Shown in pieces: positions 1 through 7,926 of a stretch of 64,000 nucleotides of DNA. The notes beneath the pieces were generated by a model that worked only from the letters and a program-made list of their open reading frames with translations, did no database searches and had not been told where the DNA came from. This stretch comes from Maridesulfovibrio sp. (lineage in GTDB: Bacteria > Desulfobacterota > Desulfovibrionia > Desulfovibrionales > Desulfovibrionaceae): positions 1,392,501 through 1,456,500 of the forward strand of contig NZ_OY787459.1 of the NCBI RefSeq assembly GCF_963678865.1, written 5' to 3'. Numbering within the stretch: the stretch's first letter is position 1; each line of letters opens with the position of its first letter. A program made the translations under genes and the position numbers.

Positions 1-558
1 TTAAGTCCGGATCAGGAAGATCTGGATTTCGTCTACTCCATGAGTACACAAAAATTCAAGGTCAACGGTTCCACCATCCACATGCTTCAACCGGATGAAA
101 GGAAAAGTCTGACCATACGTCGCGGAAACCTGACCGATGAAGAGCGCCTTGAAATTGAACGGCACCCGGCAGAGAGCAAAAGAATTCTTGATCATATCCC
201 CTTTCAGGACGATCTTTCCCAATTGTTGACTATTATCGTCCAGCACCATGAAAGGATGGACGGTTCCGGTTATCCAGAAGGTCTATCCGCTGATGAAATA
301 CTCATCCAAAGCAGGATTCTGGCTATCGTGGATATCTATGACGCCATTACCCAGGAAAGGCATTACAAGCCTGCAACCCCCAAGGAACGGGCCTTGAAAA
401 TTCTTTCGCTGGAAGCCGGAGAAGGCAAACTTGATCAGGATCTGGTAACACTGTTTATTAACAATATTTCTGCGATTGAAAGCGGGGCGGATTCAATCAA
501 CCTTGACCGTCCGATTTCCACAAGGTTCTGCAAAATACCTCGCGGAAATATGAATTAA
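1..558 (+). CDS. HD-GYP domain phosphodiesterase, 3' part
   Basis: The frame is open from the first base of the window, so the 5' end lies outside. The visible 185 residues hold the C-terminal half of an HD-GYP domain: a conserved ERHP segment, then HHERMDGSGYP (bases 241-276), which carries the HH and GYP residues that name the family. A short insertion (TxxERKxLxIRRG) before the ERHP helix is typical of GAF/HD-GYP proteins. HD-GYP enzymes hydrolyse cyclic-di-GMP. The sensory N-terminus is not visible, so the input signal is unknown. A hairpin terminator follows. Domain call is firm; enzymatic activity is inferred from the family. Confidence 0.85.
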   Translation, partial: LSPDQEDLDFVYSMSTQKFKVNGSTIHMLQPDERKSLTIRRGNLTDEERLEIERHPAESKRILDHIPFQDDLSQLLTIIVQHHERMDGSGYPEGLSADEILIQSRILAIVDIYDAITQERHYKPATPKERALKILSLEAGEGKLDQDLVTLFINNISAIESGADSINLDRPISTRFCKIPRGNMN

Positions 559-565
559 TTTTTAT

Positions 566-587
566 CCCCGGAATATATTTTCCGGGG
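566..587 (+). terminator. Rho-independent terminator after the HD-GYP gene
   Basis: An 8-bp perfect stem CCCCGGAA/TTCCGGGG with a 6-base loop is followed by C and five T's. It separates the HD-GYP gene from the binding-protein/kinase operon. Confidence 0.85.
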
Positions 588-674
588 CTTTTTATTGTCC
601 GCAATCAGCTAAATCCAGCGGACCCACCGGGGCCGCAAGGAATCAGAAAGCTGCAAAAATCTGGGGTCGCCGGT

Positions 675-1913
675 ATGAACAAAAACTTATCCTCGCTCAT
701 AATCATCCTGCTCACACTCACTCTGTTCTGCTCTTCCGCCGAAGCGAAAAAAGCGAAACCGTTCCTGCTTGGAATGTCCGCAGCCTTCACTGGTCCGAGT
801 AAAGGACTGGGGATAGAACTTTACCGGGGTTCAAAAGTTTTTTTTGATCAAGTCAACGCTAAAGGAGGGGTCAACGGTCGAAAAATTTTCATCAAAGCCA
901 TGGATGACGGCTACAATCCCGAACCAGCCATCCGCAACACCATCAAACTGGTAGAACAGGACCGCGTCGACTGCCTTTTCAACTATGTAGGTACACCAAC
1001 AGTTACCCGCGTCCTCCCTGTAATCAAGCATTTTAATTCGCAAACGCCGGAATTCCTTTTCTTCCCTTTCACCGGAGCCCAGCCGCAACGGGAATTCCCT
1101 TATGAGGAATACGTTTTCAACCTTAGGGCTTCTTACAGGCAGGAAACATGGGGGCTGGTCCATAATCTTTATATGATCGGACGTACCCGTATCGCTGTTT
1201 TTTATCAGGCCGATGCATATGGCAGAAGCGGCTGGGATGGAATCCGCAAGGCCCTGCGGGAAAAAAATTTAAATATTATTGCCGAAAGTACTTACCACAG
1301 GGGGGCCTCATTTGATGACTCCATGAAAAAACAGGTGGAAATTATCAAGAGGGGCAAACCGGACGCAATCATCTCTGTTGGAGCATATGAAGCCTGCGCG
1401 GCATTCGTGCGAGATGCCCGGGATGCAGGGCTGGACGTACCTATCTGCAACCTTTCATTTGTCGGCAGTGAAAATATGCTCAGCCTGCTGGCCAAATTGG
1501 AAAAGAAAACCGGCTACACTTACACCGCCGACCTGATAAATTCCCAGACAGTCCCCAGCTATGAGGACCTCAGCCTTCCCGCTGTGAGAGAATACAGAAA
1601 GGCCATGGACGGAAACCAGCCTCCGCCGGAAGGATTCGGCCAGGACTACCAACCTCAGAAATACAGTTTTATCAGTTTTGAAGGTTACCTGAACGCCAAG
1701 GTAATGACCAGTATCCTGGAACGTATGACCGAGCCCCAGTACCAGAACAATCTATACGCAGCCACCCTGTCTATCCGTAATCTGGATATAGGAATCGGTA
1801 CTGATATTAATTTCGGACGCGGCAAGCATCAGGGGCTTGATGTGGTTTATTACACAACCGTTTCGGATGGCAAATTCGTACCCCTGATTGATTGGAAAAG
1901 GTGGAGTAAATGA
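675..1913 (+). CDS. Periplasmic substrate-binding protein (branched-chain amino acid type)
   Basis: A 412-residue secreted binding protein. Residues 1-24 form a signal peptide (Lys-rich start, hydrophobic core, cleavage near SSAEA|KK). The mature part starts with the GMSAAFTGPSKGLG segment of the Peripla_BP_6 (LivJ-like) family, followed by NAKGGVNGRKI and the VDCLFNYVGTPT region of the ligand cleft. No permease or ATPase gene is nearby. Its stop codon overlaps the start of a membrane histidine kinase (ATGA, 1910-1913), so the two are translationally coupled. The likely role is to present a ligand to that kinase rather than to feed a transporter (inference). The ligand is unknown. The ribosome site is weak. 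Confidence 0.85.
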   Translation: MNKNLSSLIIILLTLTLFCSSAEAKKAKPFLLGMSAAFTGPSKGLGIELYRGSKVFFDQVNAKGGVNGRKIFIKAMDDGYNPEPAIRNTIKLVEQDRVDCLFNYVGTPTVTRVLPVIKHFNSQTPEFLFFPFTGAQPQREFPYEEYVFNLRASYRQETWGLVHNLYMIGRTRIAVFYQADAYGRSGWDGIRKALREKNLNIIAESTYHRGASFDDSMKKQVEIIKRGKPDAIISVGAYEACAAFVRDARDAGLDVPICNLSFVGSENMLSLLAKLEKKTGYTYTADLINSQTVPSYEDLSLPAVREYRKAMDGNQPPPEGFGQDYQPQKYSFISFEGYLNAKVMTSILERMTEPQYQNNLYAATLSIRNLDIGIGTDINFGRGKHQGLDVVYYTTVSDGKFVPLIDWKRWSK

Positions 1914-4408
1914 AAATGTCCAAAATTTTTCAAAAAACACTGCTGCTGAACTTCATTCTATTCGGGGTCATTTCCACATCCATGTCATTGATTTCGGCCC
2001 TGACTCTGCATGACCATATGGTCAATGAATACATAAGCAAGGGCAAAGCTATTGCCAGCAGTATAGCCAGCTCGTCAGTAGAAATACTGCTCAACAGGGA
2101 TGCTTCAACCATCCAATCCATGATTGACCAGTTCAGGGACAGCGACGGAGCAGCCTATGTGTATGTACAGGATTCCAACGGGGATATAGTATCGCACACC
2201 TTTGTTCCTGAGGTTCCGGAAATACTTGCCGGAACAAGCATCCACCCCGCAACCATATCCATACGCGAAATGGAAGTCCCCGGCATCGGGAATGTCATAG
2301 ACATAACCAAACCCATTCTCGCCGGAATGGCCGGGTACGTCCATGTGGGAATGGATAAAGGGATTATCAATGATTATGTATGGGCGGCCATTGCCAAGTT
2401 GCAGGTGGTCATGTTCTTCATTTTCTGGGCCAGCGTCTTTATTCTTTACATGATGGTCAAACGTATTGCCGAACCGCTCAACCAGTTGACCGAATATGCT
2501 AAAAAATTATCCGACCACGACTTTACAGCCGACATTGAAATTACATCCAAGGATGAAATAGGTCTGCTGGCCGGAACCATGAAAAACATGGCCGGGGAAC
2601 TAACCTCACTGATTTCTGGGCTTGAACGGGCAGTGGGCAATGCCACCAGCGAATTGCAGGATACCCTGACCTACATGGAAGTAATTATGGACAACCTTGC
2701 GGACGGACTGCTGGTTGTGGACATAAGCGGAAAGATATCCGTAACCAACCCCGCCCTCGGAGAATTGTTCGGCATTAAAGATGAAGACATCCGGGGAAAG
2801 GGAATTGACTCTTTTTTTCCTGAAGAAATGATTACCTTGTTTAAGCTGGTCAAAGGCAGCGAGCATGAAGTCTTTTCCGCGGAAATCCAGCTTCCCAACC
2901 GCAGGACAGGCAAGGCTGTAGCCACCCCCATCCACAAGCTGGACGAAGAGAAAAGATTTAATGTCTGCCTTGGCGCGGTACTCCTTATACGGGATATCAC
3001 ATACGAAAAAGAAGTAGATAACCTGAAGACTGACTTCATATCCACTGTCTCCCATGAACTGCGGACTCCCATGACCTCAATCCTCGGGTTTGCAAAAATC
3101 ATCAAGAAAAAGCTGGAAAAATCAGTTTTTCCAATCTGCAATGCTCCTGACAAGAAAAGCCGGAAAGCTATAACTCAAGTTAAGGACAACATCGGAATCA
3201 TTGTTTCCGAAGGACAGCGGCTGACCGAACTTATCAACGACGTGCTTGACATCGCCAAGATGGAATCAGGTAAAATTGACTGGAAAAAAGTTCCCATGGA
3301 CATTGCCGAAGTCATTGAGACATCAATCCAGACCACAACTCCGCTCTGGAAAACACGAAACCTCGATATGGTTGTAAACGTGGATGAGAATGTCCCCACT
3401 ATGTACGGAGACCGGGACAGGGTTATGCAGGTTCTGGTCAATCTCATCTCCAATGCTGTAAAATTCACTGATTCCGGCTCAATAACCTGTACGGCCAGCT
3501 CGCACAATGACGAAATAATAGTCAGTGTCAGCGATACCGGAAGCGGGATTTCACCAGAAGACCAGAAAAAGATATTTGAACGCTTCAAGCAGGCCGGAGA
3601 CACTTTAACCGGAAAACCCAAAGGAACAGGACTTGGGCTGCCTATCTGCAAGCAGATTGTGGACCATCATAAGGGCCGCATCTGGGTGGACAGTAAACTT
3701 GGTGAAGGCAGTTCCTTTCATTTCACCCTTGCCATAGATACCCCGGATGAAAGCAGTCCTGTTCAAATTCCAACTCCGCTGCCCAAAACTGTAAACAGGG
3801 ATACCCGTCCGGGAAGTGCTGACAGCCCGTTGATCATGGTTGCAGACGATGATCCGGCACTGAATGAGTTCCTGTCGCAGGTACTTGAAGAGGAAGGCTA
3901 CCGTATCATCACGGTCTCAAATGGACAGGAAGCAGTGGAAACAGCAAAAACCCGTATGCCGCAATTGATCACCATGGACCTGAAAATGCCGATTATGGAT
4001 GGCGCACAGGCCATAACGGCCCTGCGCCAGGATCCGTCAACACGGCATATCCCGGTTATAGTGATAAGCGCACTTGCTGAAGGACAGCAGGCGGGAGGAG
4101 ATGCAGCACTGATCAAACCCATTGATGAAAAAAGACTGGTGGAAACAATCCACGGCCTATTGCAGGAAGACCTGATCATGTCAGACCCCTGCATGGTGCT
4201 GGGCAAAGAGAATGAAACTGCTACGGAAAACCTGTTGGTAATCTGTCCGGGAAAAATCAATTATTGCCCCCCTTCCGATCTCTGGACCAGAGTTTCATCC
4301 GGTTTCAAGGGGACCATTTTCATTACCGCTGAGCTAAGTGCCACTTTGGATCTGGACCGCCTTTCACAGACCCCCGACGTACAGATTGTTATTTTACCTG
4401 AAAACTGA
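1910..4408 (+). CDS. Hybrid sensor histidine kinase (HAMP-PAS-HisKA-HATPase-REC)
   Basis: An 832-residue membrane kinase. A first membrane helix lies near residues 9-30, a periplasmic domain of about 135 residues follows, and a second helix near 165-187 leads into HAMP. A PAS domain (about 255-370) precedes the HisKA box VSHELRTPMTSILGF with phospho-acceptor His382. N, G1 and G2 boxes of the ATPase follow (NLISNAVKF, DTGSGIS, GTGLGLPI). A receiver domain with DDD and phospho-acceptor Asp690 (MDLKMP) follows the kinase core. About 60 further residues have no recognised domain. The start overlaps the binding-protein gene by 4 bases, suggesting a binding-protein-assisted sensor as in TorT-TorS or LuxP-LuxQ. 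Ligand and partner are unknown. Confidence 0.93.
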   Translation: MKMSKIFQKTLLLNFILFGVISTSMSLISALTLHDHMVNEYISKGKAIASSIASSSVEILLNRDASTIQSMIDQFRDSDGAAYVYVQDSNGDIVSHTFVPEVPEILAGTSIHPATISIREMEVPGIGNVIDITKPILAGMAGYVHVGMDKGIINDYVWAAIAKLQVVMFFIFWASVFILYMMVKRIAEPLNQLTEYAKKLSDHDFTADIEITSKDEIGLLAGTMKNMAGELTSLISGLERAVGNATSELQDTLTYMEVIMDNLADGLLVVDISGKISVTNPALGELFGIKDEDIRGKGIDSFFPEEMITLFKLVKGSEHEVFSAEIQLPNRRTGKAVATPIHKLDEEKRFNVCLGAVLLIRDITYEKEVDNLKTDFISTVSHELRTPMTSILGFAKIIKKKLEKSVFPICNAPDKKSRKAITQVKDNIGIIVSEGQRLTELINDVLDIAKMESGKIDWKKVPMDIAEVIETSIQTTTPLWKTRNLDMVVNVDENVPTMYGDRDRVMQVLVNLISNAVKFTDSGSITCTASSHNDEIIVSVSDTGSGISPEDQKKIFERFKQAGDTLTGKPKGTGLGLPICKQIVDHHKGRIWVDSKLGEGSSFHFTLAIDTPDESSPVQIPTPLPKTVNRDTRPGSADSPLIMVADDDPALNEFLSQVLEEEGYRIITVSNGQEAVETAKTRMPQLITMDLKMPIMDGAQAITALRQDPSTRHIPVIVISALAEGQQAGGDAALIKPIDEKRLVETIHGLLQEDLIMSDPCMVLGKENETATENLLVICPGKINYCPPSDLWTRVSSGFKGTIFITAELSATLDLDRLSQTPDVQIVILPEN

Positions 4409-4421
4409 TATTGTTTTTTCT

Positions 4422-5111
4422 ATGGAAAGACATGCAGAATATGGACTGAAAAGATTCGCCAGTTGTAAGAATTGTGCACACACGGGACCGCTTGCCTCAT
4501 TTGACAGGCAAGCGGCCTTGTTTCCAGGCAACTTAAAACTGGTCTGTCATGAATGCGGAACCTGTTTTGAAGCTGCCGGCAGTTTTCTTTTTAACGGAGC
4601 GGACTCACTTCCCGAGGGAATGACCATAATTTCAGGTGGACAGACCGGAGTTGACCGAGGCGCGCTTGATGCGGCAATTGAACAAGGCATTCCCCATCGC
4701 GGCTGGTGCCCGAAAGGGCGTAAAGCCGAAGATGGTATCATCCCCGCCCGATACAACATGTATGAGACTACTGGCTGGCAATACTGGATAAGAACGGAAA
4801 AAAACGTGCTCGATTCAGATGGAACCCTTGTCTTTCCGGGAAAAAACAAATCCAAAGGGACTTCCCTGACCATCAGGCTTGCCCGCAAACATGGCAAGCC
4901 GCTTGCCGTGGTTTCCCTGAACAGCCCTGATGCAGCAGAGACTTTGCGGGCATGGATAGCGGCTAATAATATCAGGACACTGAATGTGGCCGGCCCACGA
5001 GAAAGCGGAGAACCGGGTATCAGCCTGAAAACGAGGGAATTACTTGGTTCGCTGTTTACTATTCGGCAGGTACGAAAACAGCATTTTCAAGCAGCAACTT
5101 CAGGCGGGTAA
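4422..5111 (+). CDS. Zn-ribbon plus molybdenum-carrier-like (YpsA/LOG superfamily) protein
   Basis: A 229-residue protein from the ATG at 4422; a longer frame would begin inside the kinase gene. Residues 15-48 hold a CxxC...CxxCxxC cluster (C15, C18, C42, C45, C48) resembling a zinc ribbon. From about residue 66 comes SGGQTGVDRGALDAA, the signature of the putative molybdenum carrier family, a Rossmann-like relative of YpsA and LOG nucleotide-binding proteins. A GTSLTIRLA segment and the conserved NVAGPRES follow. It sits 13 bases after the histidine kinase and may be co-transcribed with it. Biochemical function is not established; the family name rests on a structural relationship. The 3' end overlaps the opposite-strand HPt gene by 53 bases. 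Confidence 0.75.
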   Translation: MERHAEYGLKRFASCKNCAHTGPLASFDRQAALFPGNLKLVCHECGTCFEAAGSFLFNGADSLPEGMTIISGGQTGVDRGALDAAIEQGIPHRGWCPKGRKAEDGIIPARYNMYETTGWQYWIRTEKNVLDSDGTLVFPGKNKSKGTSLTIRLARKHGKPLAVVSLNSPDAAETLRAWIAANNIRTLNVAGPRESGEPGISLKTRELLGSLFTIRQVRKQHFQAATSGG

Positions 5112-5370
5112 GGCTGTTGCACAATCCGTTGGCATCTTGCTTCAGGGTAAATTCCCGCATCACTTCAAGCTCTTTAGCGTAAGCAGTAAACCCGAAAGTC
5201 AAAGCAGCTCCCTTTGAAGAATGTATCTTTTCGCGCACAAGAGAATAATTTTCCTCTTCAGCGCCACGGATCATATCCTTCAACTCGTCAGACAAAGACT
5301 TCGTAAGTACGGAGACCAAATCATAGAGATCAGGATTGACCTCTACTTTCTTCTGGGACATTTCAGGCAA
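5059..5370 (-). CDS. Orphan histidine phosphotransfer (HPt) domain protein
   Basis: 103 residues, almost entirely one all-helical HPt domain. The hallmark HSSKGAALTFG (H-x-x-K-G) places the phospho-accepting His at residue 50. A TTG start at 5370 is preferred because AGGAG sits five bases upstream; an ATG at 5361 is the alternative. HPt proteins relay phosphate between the receiver of a hybrid kinase and a downstream response regulator. The hybrid kinase at 1910-4408 is an obvious candidate donor, but the gene is on the opposite strand, so the pairing is inferred. It converges on the molybdenum-carrier-like gene with a 53-base overlap. Confidence 0.8.
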   Translation of the reverse strand: MPEMSQKKVEVNPDLYDLVSVLTKSLSDELKDMIRGAEEENYSLVREKIHSSKGAALTFGFTAYAKELEVMREFTLKQDANGLCNSLTRLKLLLENAVFVPAE

Positions 5371-5522
5371 AACAACTCCTTCTACGATATCAAAACCCGA
5401 CTATCTGCAATCGCTTAAAAATTTTCTTAAAAATAATTATTATATAATTTTCTGCCAAATTTAAATTATATCTTTCAACAAATCCGACCGGGCTTCATAT
5501 TTTTCTTGAAATTTATTTCTTC

Positions 5523-5550
5523 TTGACTTGAACGCGACCCGCCTTAATAT
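5523..5550 (+). promoter_or_regulatory. Sigma-70-type promoter of the arsR-permease operon
   Basis: TTGACT (5523-5528), a 16-base spacer and TAATAT (5545-5550). The expected transcription start is near 5557, inside the operator palindrome, so repressor binding would block polymerase directly. Confidence 0.7.
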
Positions 5551-5571
5551 ATGAACAGTTGTTCACATATA
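5547..5571 (+). promoter_or_regulatory. ArsR/SmtB-type operator palindrome
   Basis: A perfect TGAACA-GT-TGTTCA dyad (5552-5565) flanked by ATATA on the left and, after one extra C, ATATA on the right. This fits the 12-2-12 operator known for ArsR/SmtB repressors (TGAACA core half-sites). It covers the predicted transcription start and the upstream ATG at 5551, which argues that 5551 is not the translation start. Confidence 0.75.
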
Positions 5572-5589
5572 AACATATCGAGTTTGATC

Positions 5590-5982
5590 ATGATCGACAA
5601 TTCAGACTGCTGCACCATTCACAACCCCACTCCCGGCGCTGTAGAACTGGTAAAAAGCAAGTGCTGCCCAGAGGAAGTGCTGGGCGAACTGGCCTCCACA
5701 TTCAAAATACTGGGCGAACCGGTCAGGATCAAAATCCTGCATGCTCTCTCCATTAGCGACCTCTGCGTATGCGATCTTTCTGAATTCTTGGGAATGACCC
5801 ATTCAGCAATTTCTCACCAGCTTAGAATTCTGAGGACTGCACGCATGGTTCGGTTTGTAAAACATGGACGCAGAGCTGTTTACAGTCTCAACGACAAACA
5901 TGTGGAGATAATCATGCAGACTGCGCTGGCCCACATGCAGGGGGACGGATGCGATATTTCAAAAGGAGATACAGATGATTGA
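5590..5982 (+). CDS. ArsR/SmtB-family metal-sensing repressor
   Basis: 130 residues from the ATG at 5590. An in-frame ATG at 5551 lies within the operator and before the predicted transcription start, so the shorter form is preferred; its ribosome site (GAG) is modest. A winged helix-turn-helix (about residues 28-115) includes SDLCVCDL, with C59 and C61 at the alpha-3 metal site of ArsR/CadC proteins, plus N-terminal pairs C7-C8 and C25-C26 that could complete a soft-metal site. The recognition helix has THSAISHQLRIL. It overlaps the permease gene by 8 bases, as in operons where the repressor controls a Cu/Zn efflux permease. The metal is not determined by sequence. Confidence 0.88.
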   Translation: MIDNSDCCTIHNPTPGAVELVKSKCCPEEVLGELASTFKILGEPVRIKILHALSISDLCVCDLSEFLGMTHSAISHQLRILRTARMVRFVKHGRRAVYSLNDKHVEIIMQTALAHMQGDGCDISKGDTDD

Positions 5983-7150
5983 TATACTTTTTTCCATTGT
6001 CCGCGAATCATGGGAGGTGCTGCTTGAATCAGCACCATTCATGCTTTTAGGTTTTTTTATTGCCGGATTGCTCAAAGCTTTTGTGGGGCCGGAATTCATT
6101 TCCAGAAATCTTGGTTCTGGCAAGATTTCCGATGTATTCAAAGCATCAATTCTGGGAGTTCCCATACCCTTGTGCAGTTGCGGAGTTATTCCGGCGGCAG
6201 CGCAACTGCGCCAGCAAGGCGCAAGTAAAGGAGCTACCACCTCATTTCTTATATCAACGCCGGAAACCGGAGTTGATTCAATAGCGGTAACCTATGCCCT
6301 GCTTGACCCGGTGATGGCTGTTTTCCGGCCTTTTGCAGCTTTCTTCACTGCTGTGGTGGCTGGTATTCTGGTGGATAAAGACGAAAAGATGAACAGAAAT
6401 AAAAAGGAAGCACCTAAACTGATCCCAGATGCTGTTCTGCTTCCGAAAATGGATGAGACTCATGGGGCTTCGGGCTGCGGCTGCGATTCCCATGAAGGAC
6501 ATATCCACGAAAGCTCAGATTGCTGTGAGTCAGGATGCGGCTGTGGACACAGCCATGACGATCAACGGCCCGAATCATTAAGCGGCAAGCTGTCCTTCGG
6601 CATGAAATACTCGTTTGGTAATCTGTTGCAGGATATCGGCCTTTGGTTTCTCGGCGGAGTGTTGCTTGCCGGTATTTTCAGCGCACTTATCCCGGACGGA
6701 TTTATTGAACGCAACCTCGGAGACGGATTTTTTCCCCTGCTGATCATGCTTGCAGCAGCCGTGCCGCTCTATGTATGTGCCACGGCCTCCACCCCCATTG
6801 CCGCCGCACTGGCTTTAAAAGGGCTCTCTCCCGGCGCAGCACTGGTCTTTCTGCTTGCCGGACCAGCCACAAATGCAGCTTCGTTCACTGTAGTTGCGAA
6901 ACTTCTCGGTAAACGTTCTGCCTTCATATATCTCGGCACCATTATCGGTTGCTCCCTCGCATTAGGAATGTTCGCCAATTGGCTATACTACTCACTGGGA
7001 CTGAGCATTACCGACTGGGTCCAATCCGGAGAAGAACATGGGCATAACCTGCTCTACACCGTCAGCGCACTCATTCTGCTTGCCTTAATCGCCATTCCCA
7101 AGGTAACAACTTTAGTGAAAGGTGAATCATTGCACGGATGTTCTCATTAA
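5975..7150 (+). CDS. Permease, SO_0444-type Cu/Zn efflux family
   Basis: 391 residues, a polytopic membrane protein of the DUF318/ArsP-like permease group. Two related halves each carry a Pro/Cys-Ala-rich re-entrant motif: VPIPLCSCGVIPAAAQLR near residue 60 and VPLYVCATASTPIAAALA near 260. Between them, about residues 160-197, lies a Cys/His-rich cytoplasmic loop (GCGCDSHEGH, DCCESGCGCGHSH) suited to metal binding. The start has GGAG six bases upstream and overlaps arsR by 8 bases. Known relatives paired with ArsR proteins export copper or zinc; here the substrate is inferred. An arsenic-related permease is the main alternative. Confidence 0.85.
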   Translation: MIDILFSIVRESWEVLLESAPFMLLGFFIAGLLKAFVGPEFISRNLGSGKISDVFKASILGVPIPLCSCGVIPAAAQLRQQGASKGATTSFLISTPETGVDSIAVTYALLDPVMAVFRPFAAFFTAVVAGILVDKDEKMNRNKKEAPKLIPDAVLLPKMDETHGASGCGCDSHEGHIHESSDCCESGCGCGHSHDDQRPESLSGKLSFGMKYSFGNLLQDIGLWFLGGVLLAGIFSALIPDGFIERNLGDGFFPLLIMLAAAVPLYVCATASTPIAAALALKGLSPGAALVFLLAGPATNAASFTVVAKLLGKRSAFIYLGTIIGCSLALGMFANWLYYSLGLSITDWVQSGEEHGHNLLYTVSALILLALIAIPKVTTLVKGESLHGCSH

Positions 7151-7177
7151 TAATCAAGCTAGCAGCGGAGGTTTCTC

Positions 7178-7324
7178 ATGACAGGTGAAGGCGTCGAAGC
7201 AATAATTGTCATGCTGGTCATCGTCCTCGCCATCTTCAAGATGGTTAAAAGGAACGGATACGGACTGGGACAAACCTCTATTCGTGATGAGAGTGAAAAA
7301 AAAGAGATGGACAAAAATGGATAA
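7178..7324 (+). CDS. Small membrane protein, unknown function
   Basis: A 48-residue open frame with a strong ribosome site (GGAGG, seven bases upstream). Residues 7-20 form one hydrophobic helix (VEAIIVMLVIVLAIF) followed by a basic KMVKR stretch and a charged tail ending DESEKKEMDKNG. It starts 27 bases after the metal permease gene and overlaps the next gene by 8 bases, so it is probably translated within this operon. No family was recognised. It could be a small auxiliary subunit of the permease or only a leader for the downstream gene. Confidence 0.6.
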   Translation: MTGEGVEAIIVMLVIVLAIFKMVKRNGYGLGQTSIRDESEKKEMDKNG

Positions 7325-7853
7325 AAGCAGTGCCGGTATTGAAGCACAGTTGGATGACTTGCGTGGATCGGAAAACTTTATCGGATTTTGCGCTTTTGAC
7401 CTGTTCCTTGACGATGATGAATCCAAACGCAAGGACGGTGTGCTCAAAATATCGCGTCATAACCTGACTCCGGAAACTGGGTTCCTCAAGTTCACCTTTA
7501 TCGTGGATGTTTACGGGAACAAGCTGATCCGAAAAAAGGTATTGGAGCTTTTCGCCCGTTTTCACGACAACGAACTTAAATCCGACACCGATCCTGATTT
7601 CATGTACATCAAGCCCCCGGAACCAACCACGCAGAAGGATCGGGCATGGTTCATCGGCGAAGTCTTTTTTCACTTTGATTCCGTAAAAGGAGCATCCAAG
7701 GAAAATGTGGTCCGTTTTTTCCTGCCTTTCCTGACCCTGCGTCTTCCGCTCGAATTCAGCGACCTTCAATGGTGGGAAACCGAAGCGGAATTAACTGAAC
7801 ACAAAAAATCCGCCATTCAGGCTATTACGGATTTTATTAAGAATAAATTCTAA
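7317..7853 (+). CDS. Hypothetical protein
   Basis: 178 residues from ATG 7317, which overlaps the small membrane ORF stop. A longer frame begins at 7206 but its extra residues are low-quality, Ser/Trp-rich and antisense-like. The protein is soluble, without a signal peptide or membrane helix, rich in Asp and Phe, and ends in a Lys-rich helix. Two stretches look like beta-rich cores (FIGFCAFDLF; LKFTFIVDVYGNKLIRKKVL). I do not recognise the family. It is the last gene before a strong bidirectional terminator, at the end of the arsR-permease run. Confidence 0.7.
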   Translation: MDKSSAGIEAQLDDLRGSENFIGFCAFDLFLDDDESKRKDGVLKISRHNLTPETGFLKFTFIVDVYGNKLIRKKVLELFARFHDNELKSDTDPDFMYIKPPEPTTQKDRAWFIGEVFFHFDSVKGASKENVVRFFLPFLTLRLPLEFSDLQWWETEAELTEHKKSAIQAITDFIKNKF

Positions 7854-7870
7854 ATTCGACACTAAAAAAA

Positions 7871-7898
7871 GTCCCCTGCCGCTCATGCAGCAGGGGAC
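7871..7898. terminator. Bidirectional terminator between the hypothetical gene and trpS
   Basis: GTCCCCTGC/GCAGGGGAC stem with a 10-base loop, flanked by seven A's on the left and TTTT on the right, so it can serve both converging genes. Confidence 0.85.
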
Positions 7899-7926
7899 TT
7901 TTCAGTATCATTGCAAATAATAAAAC

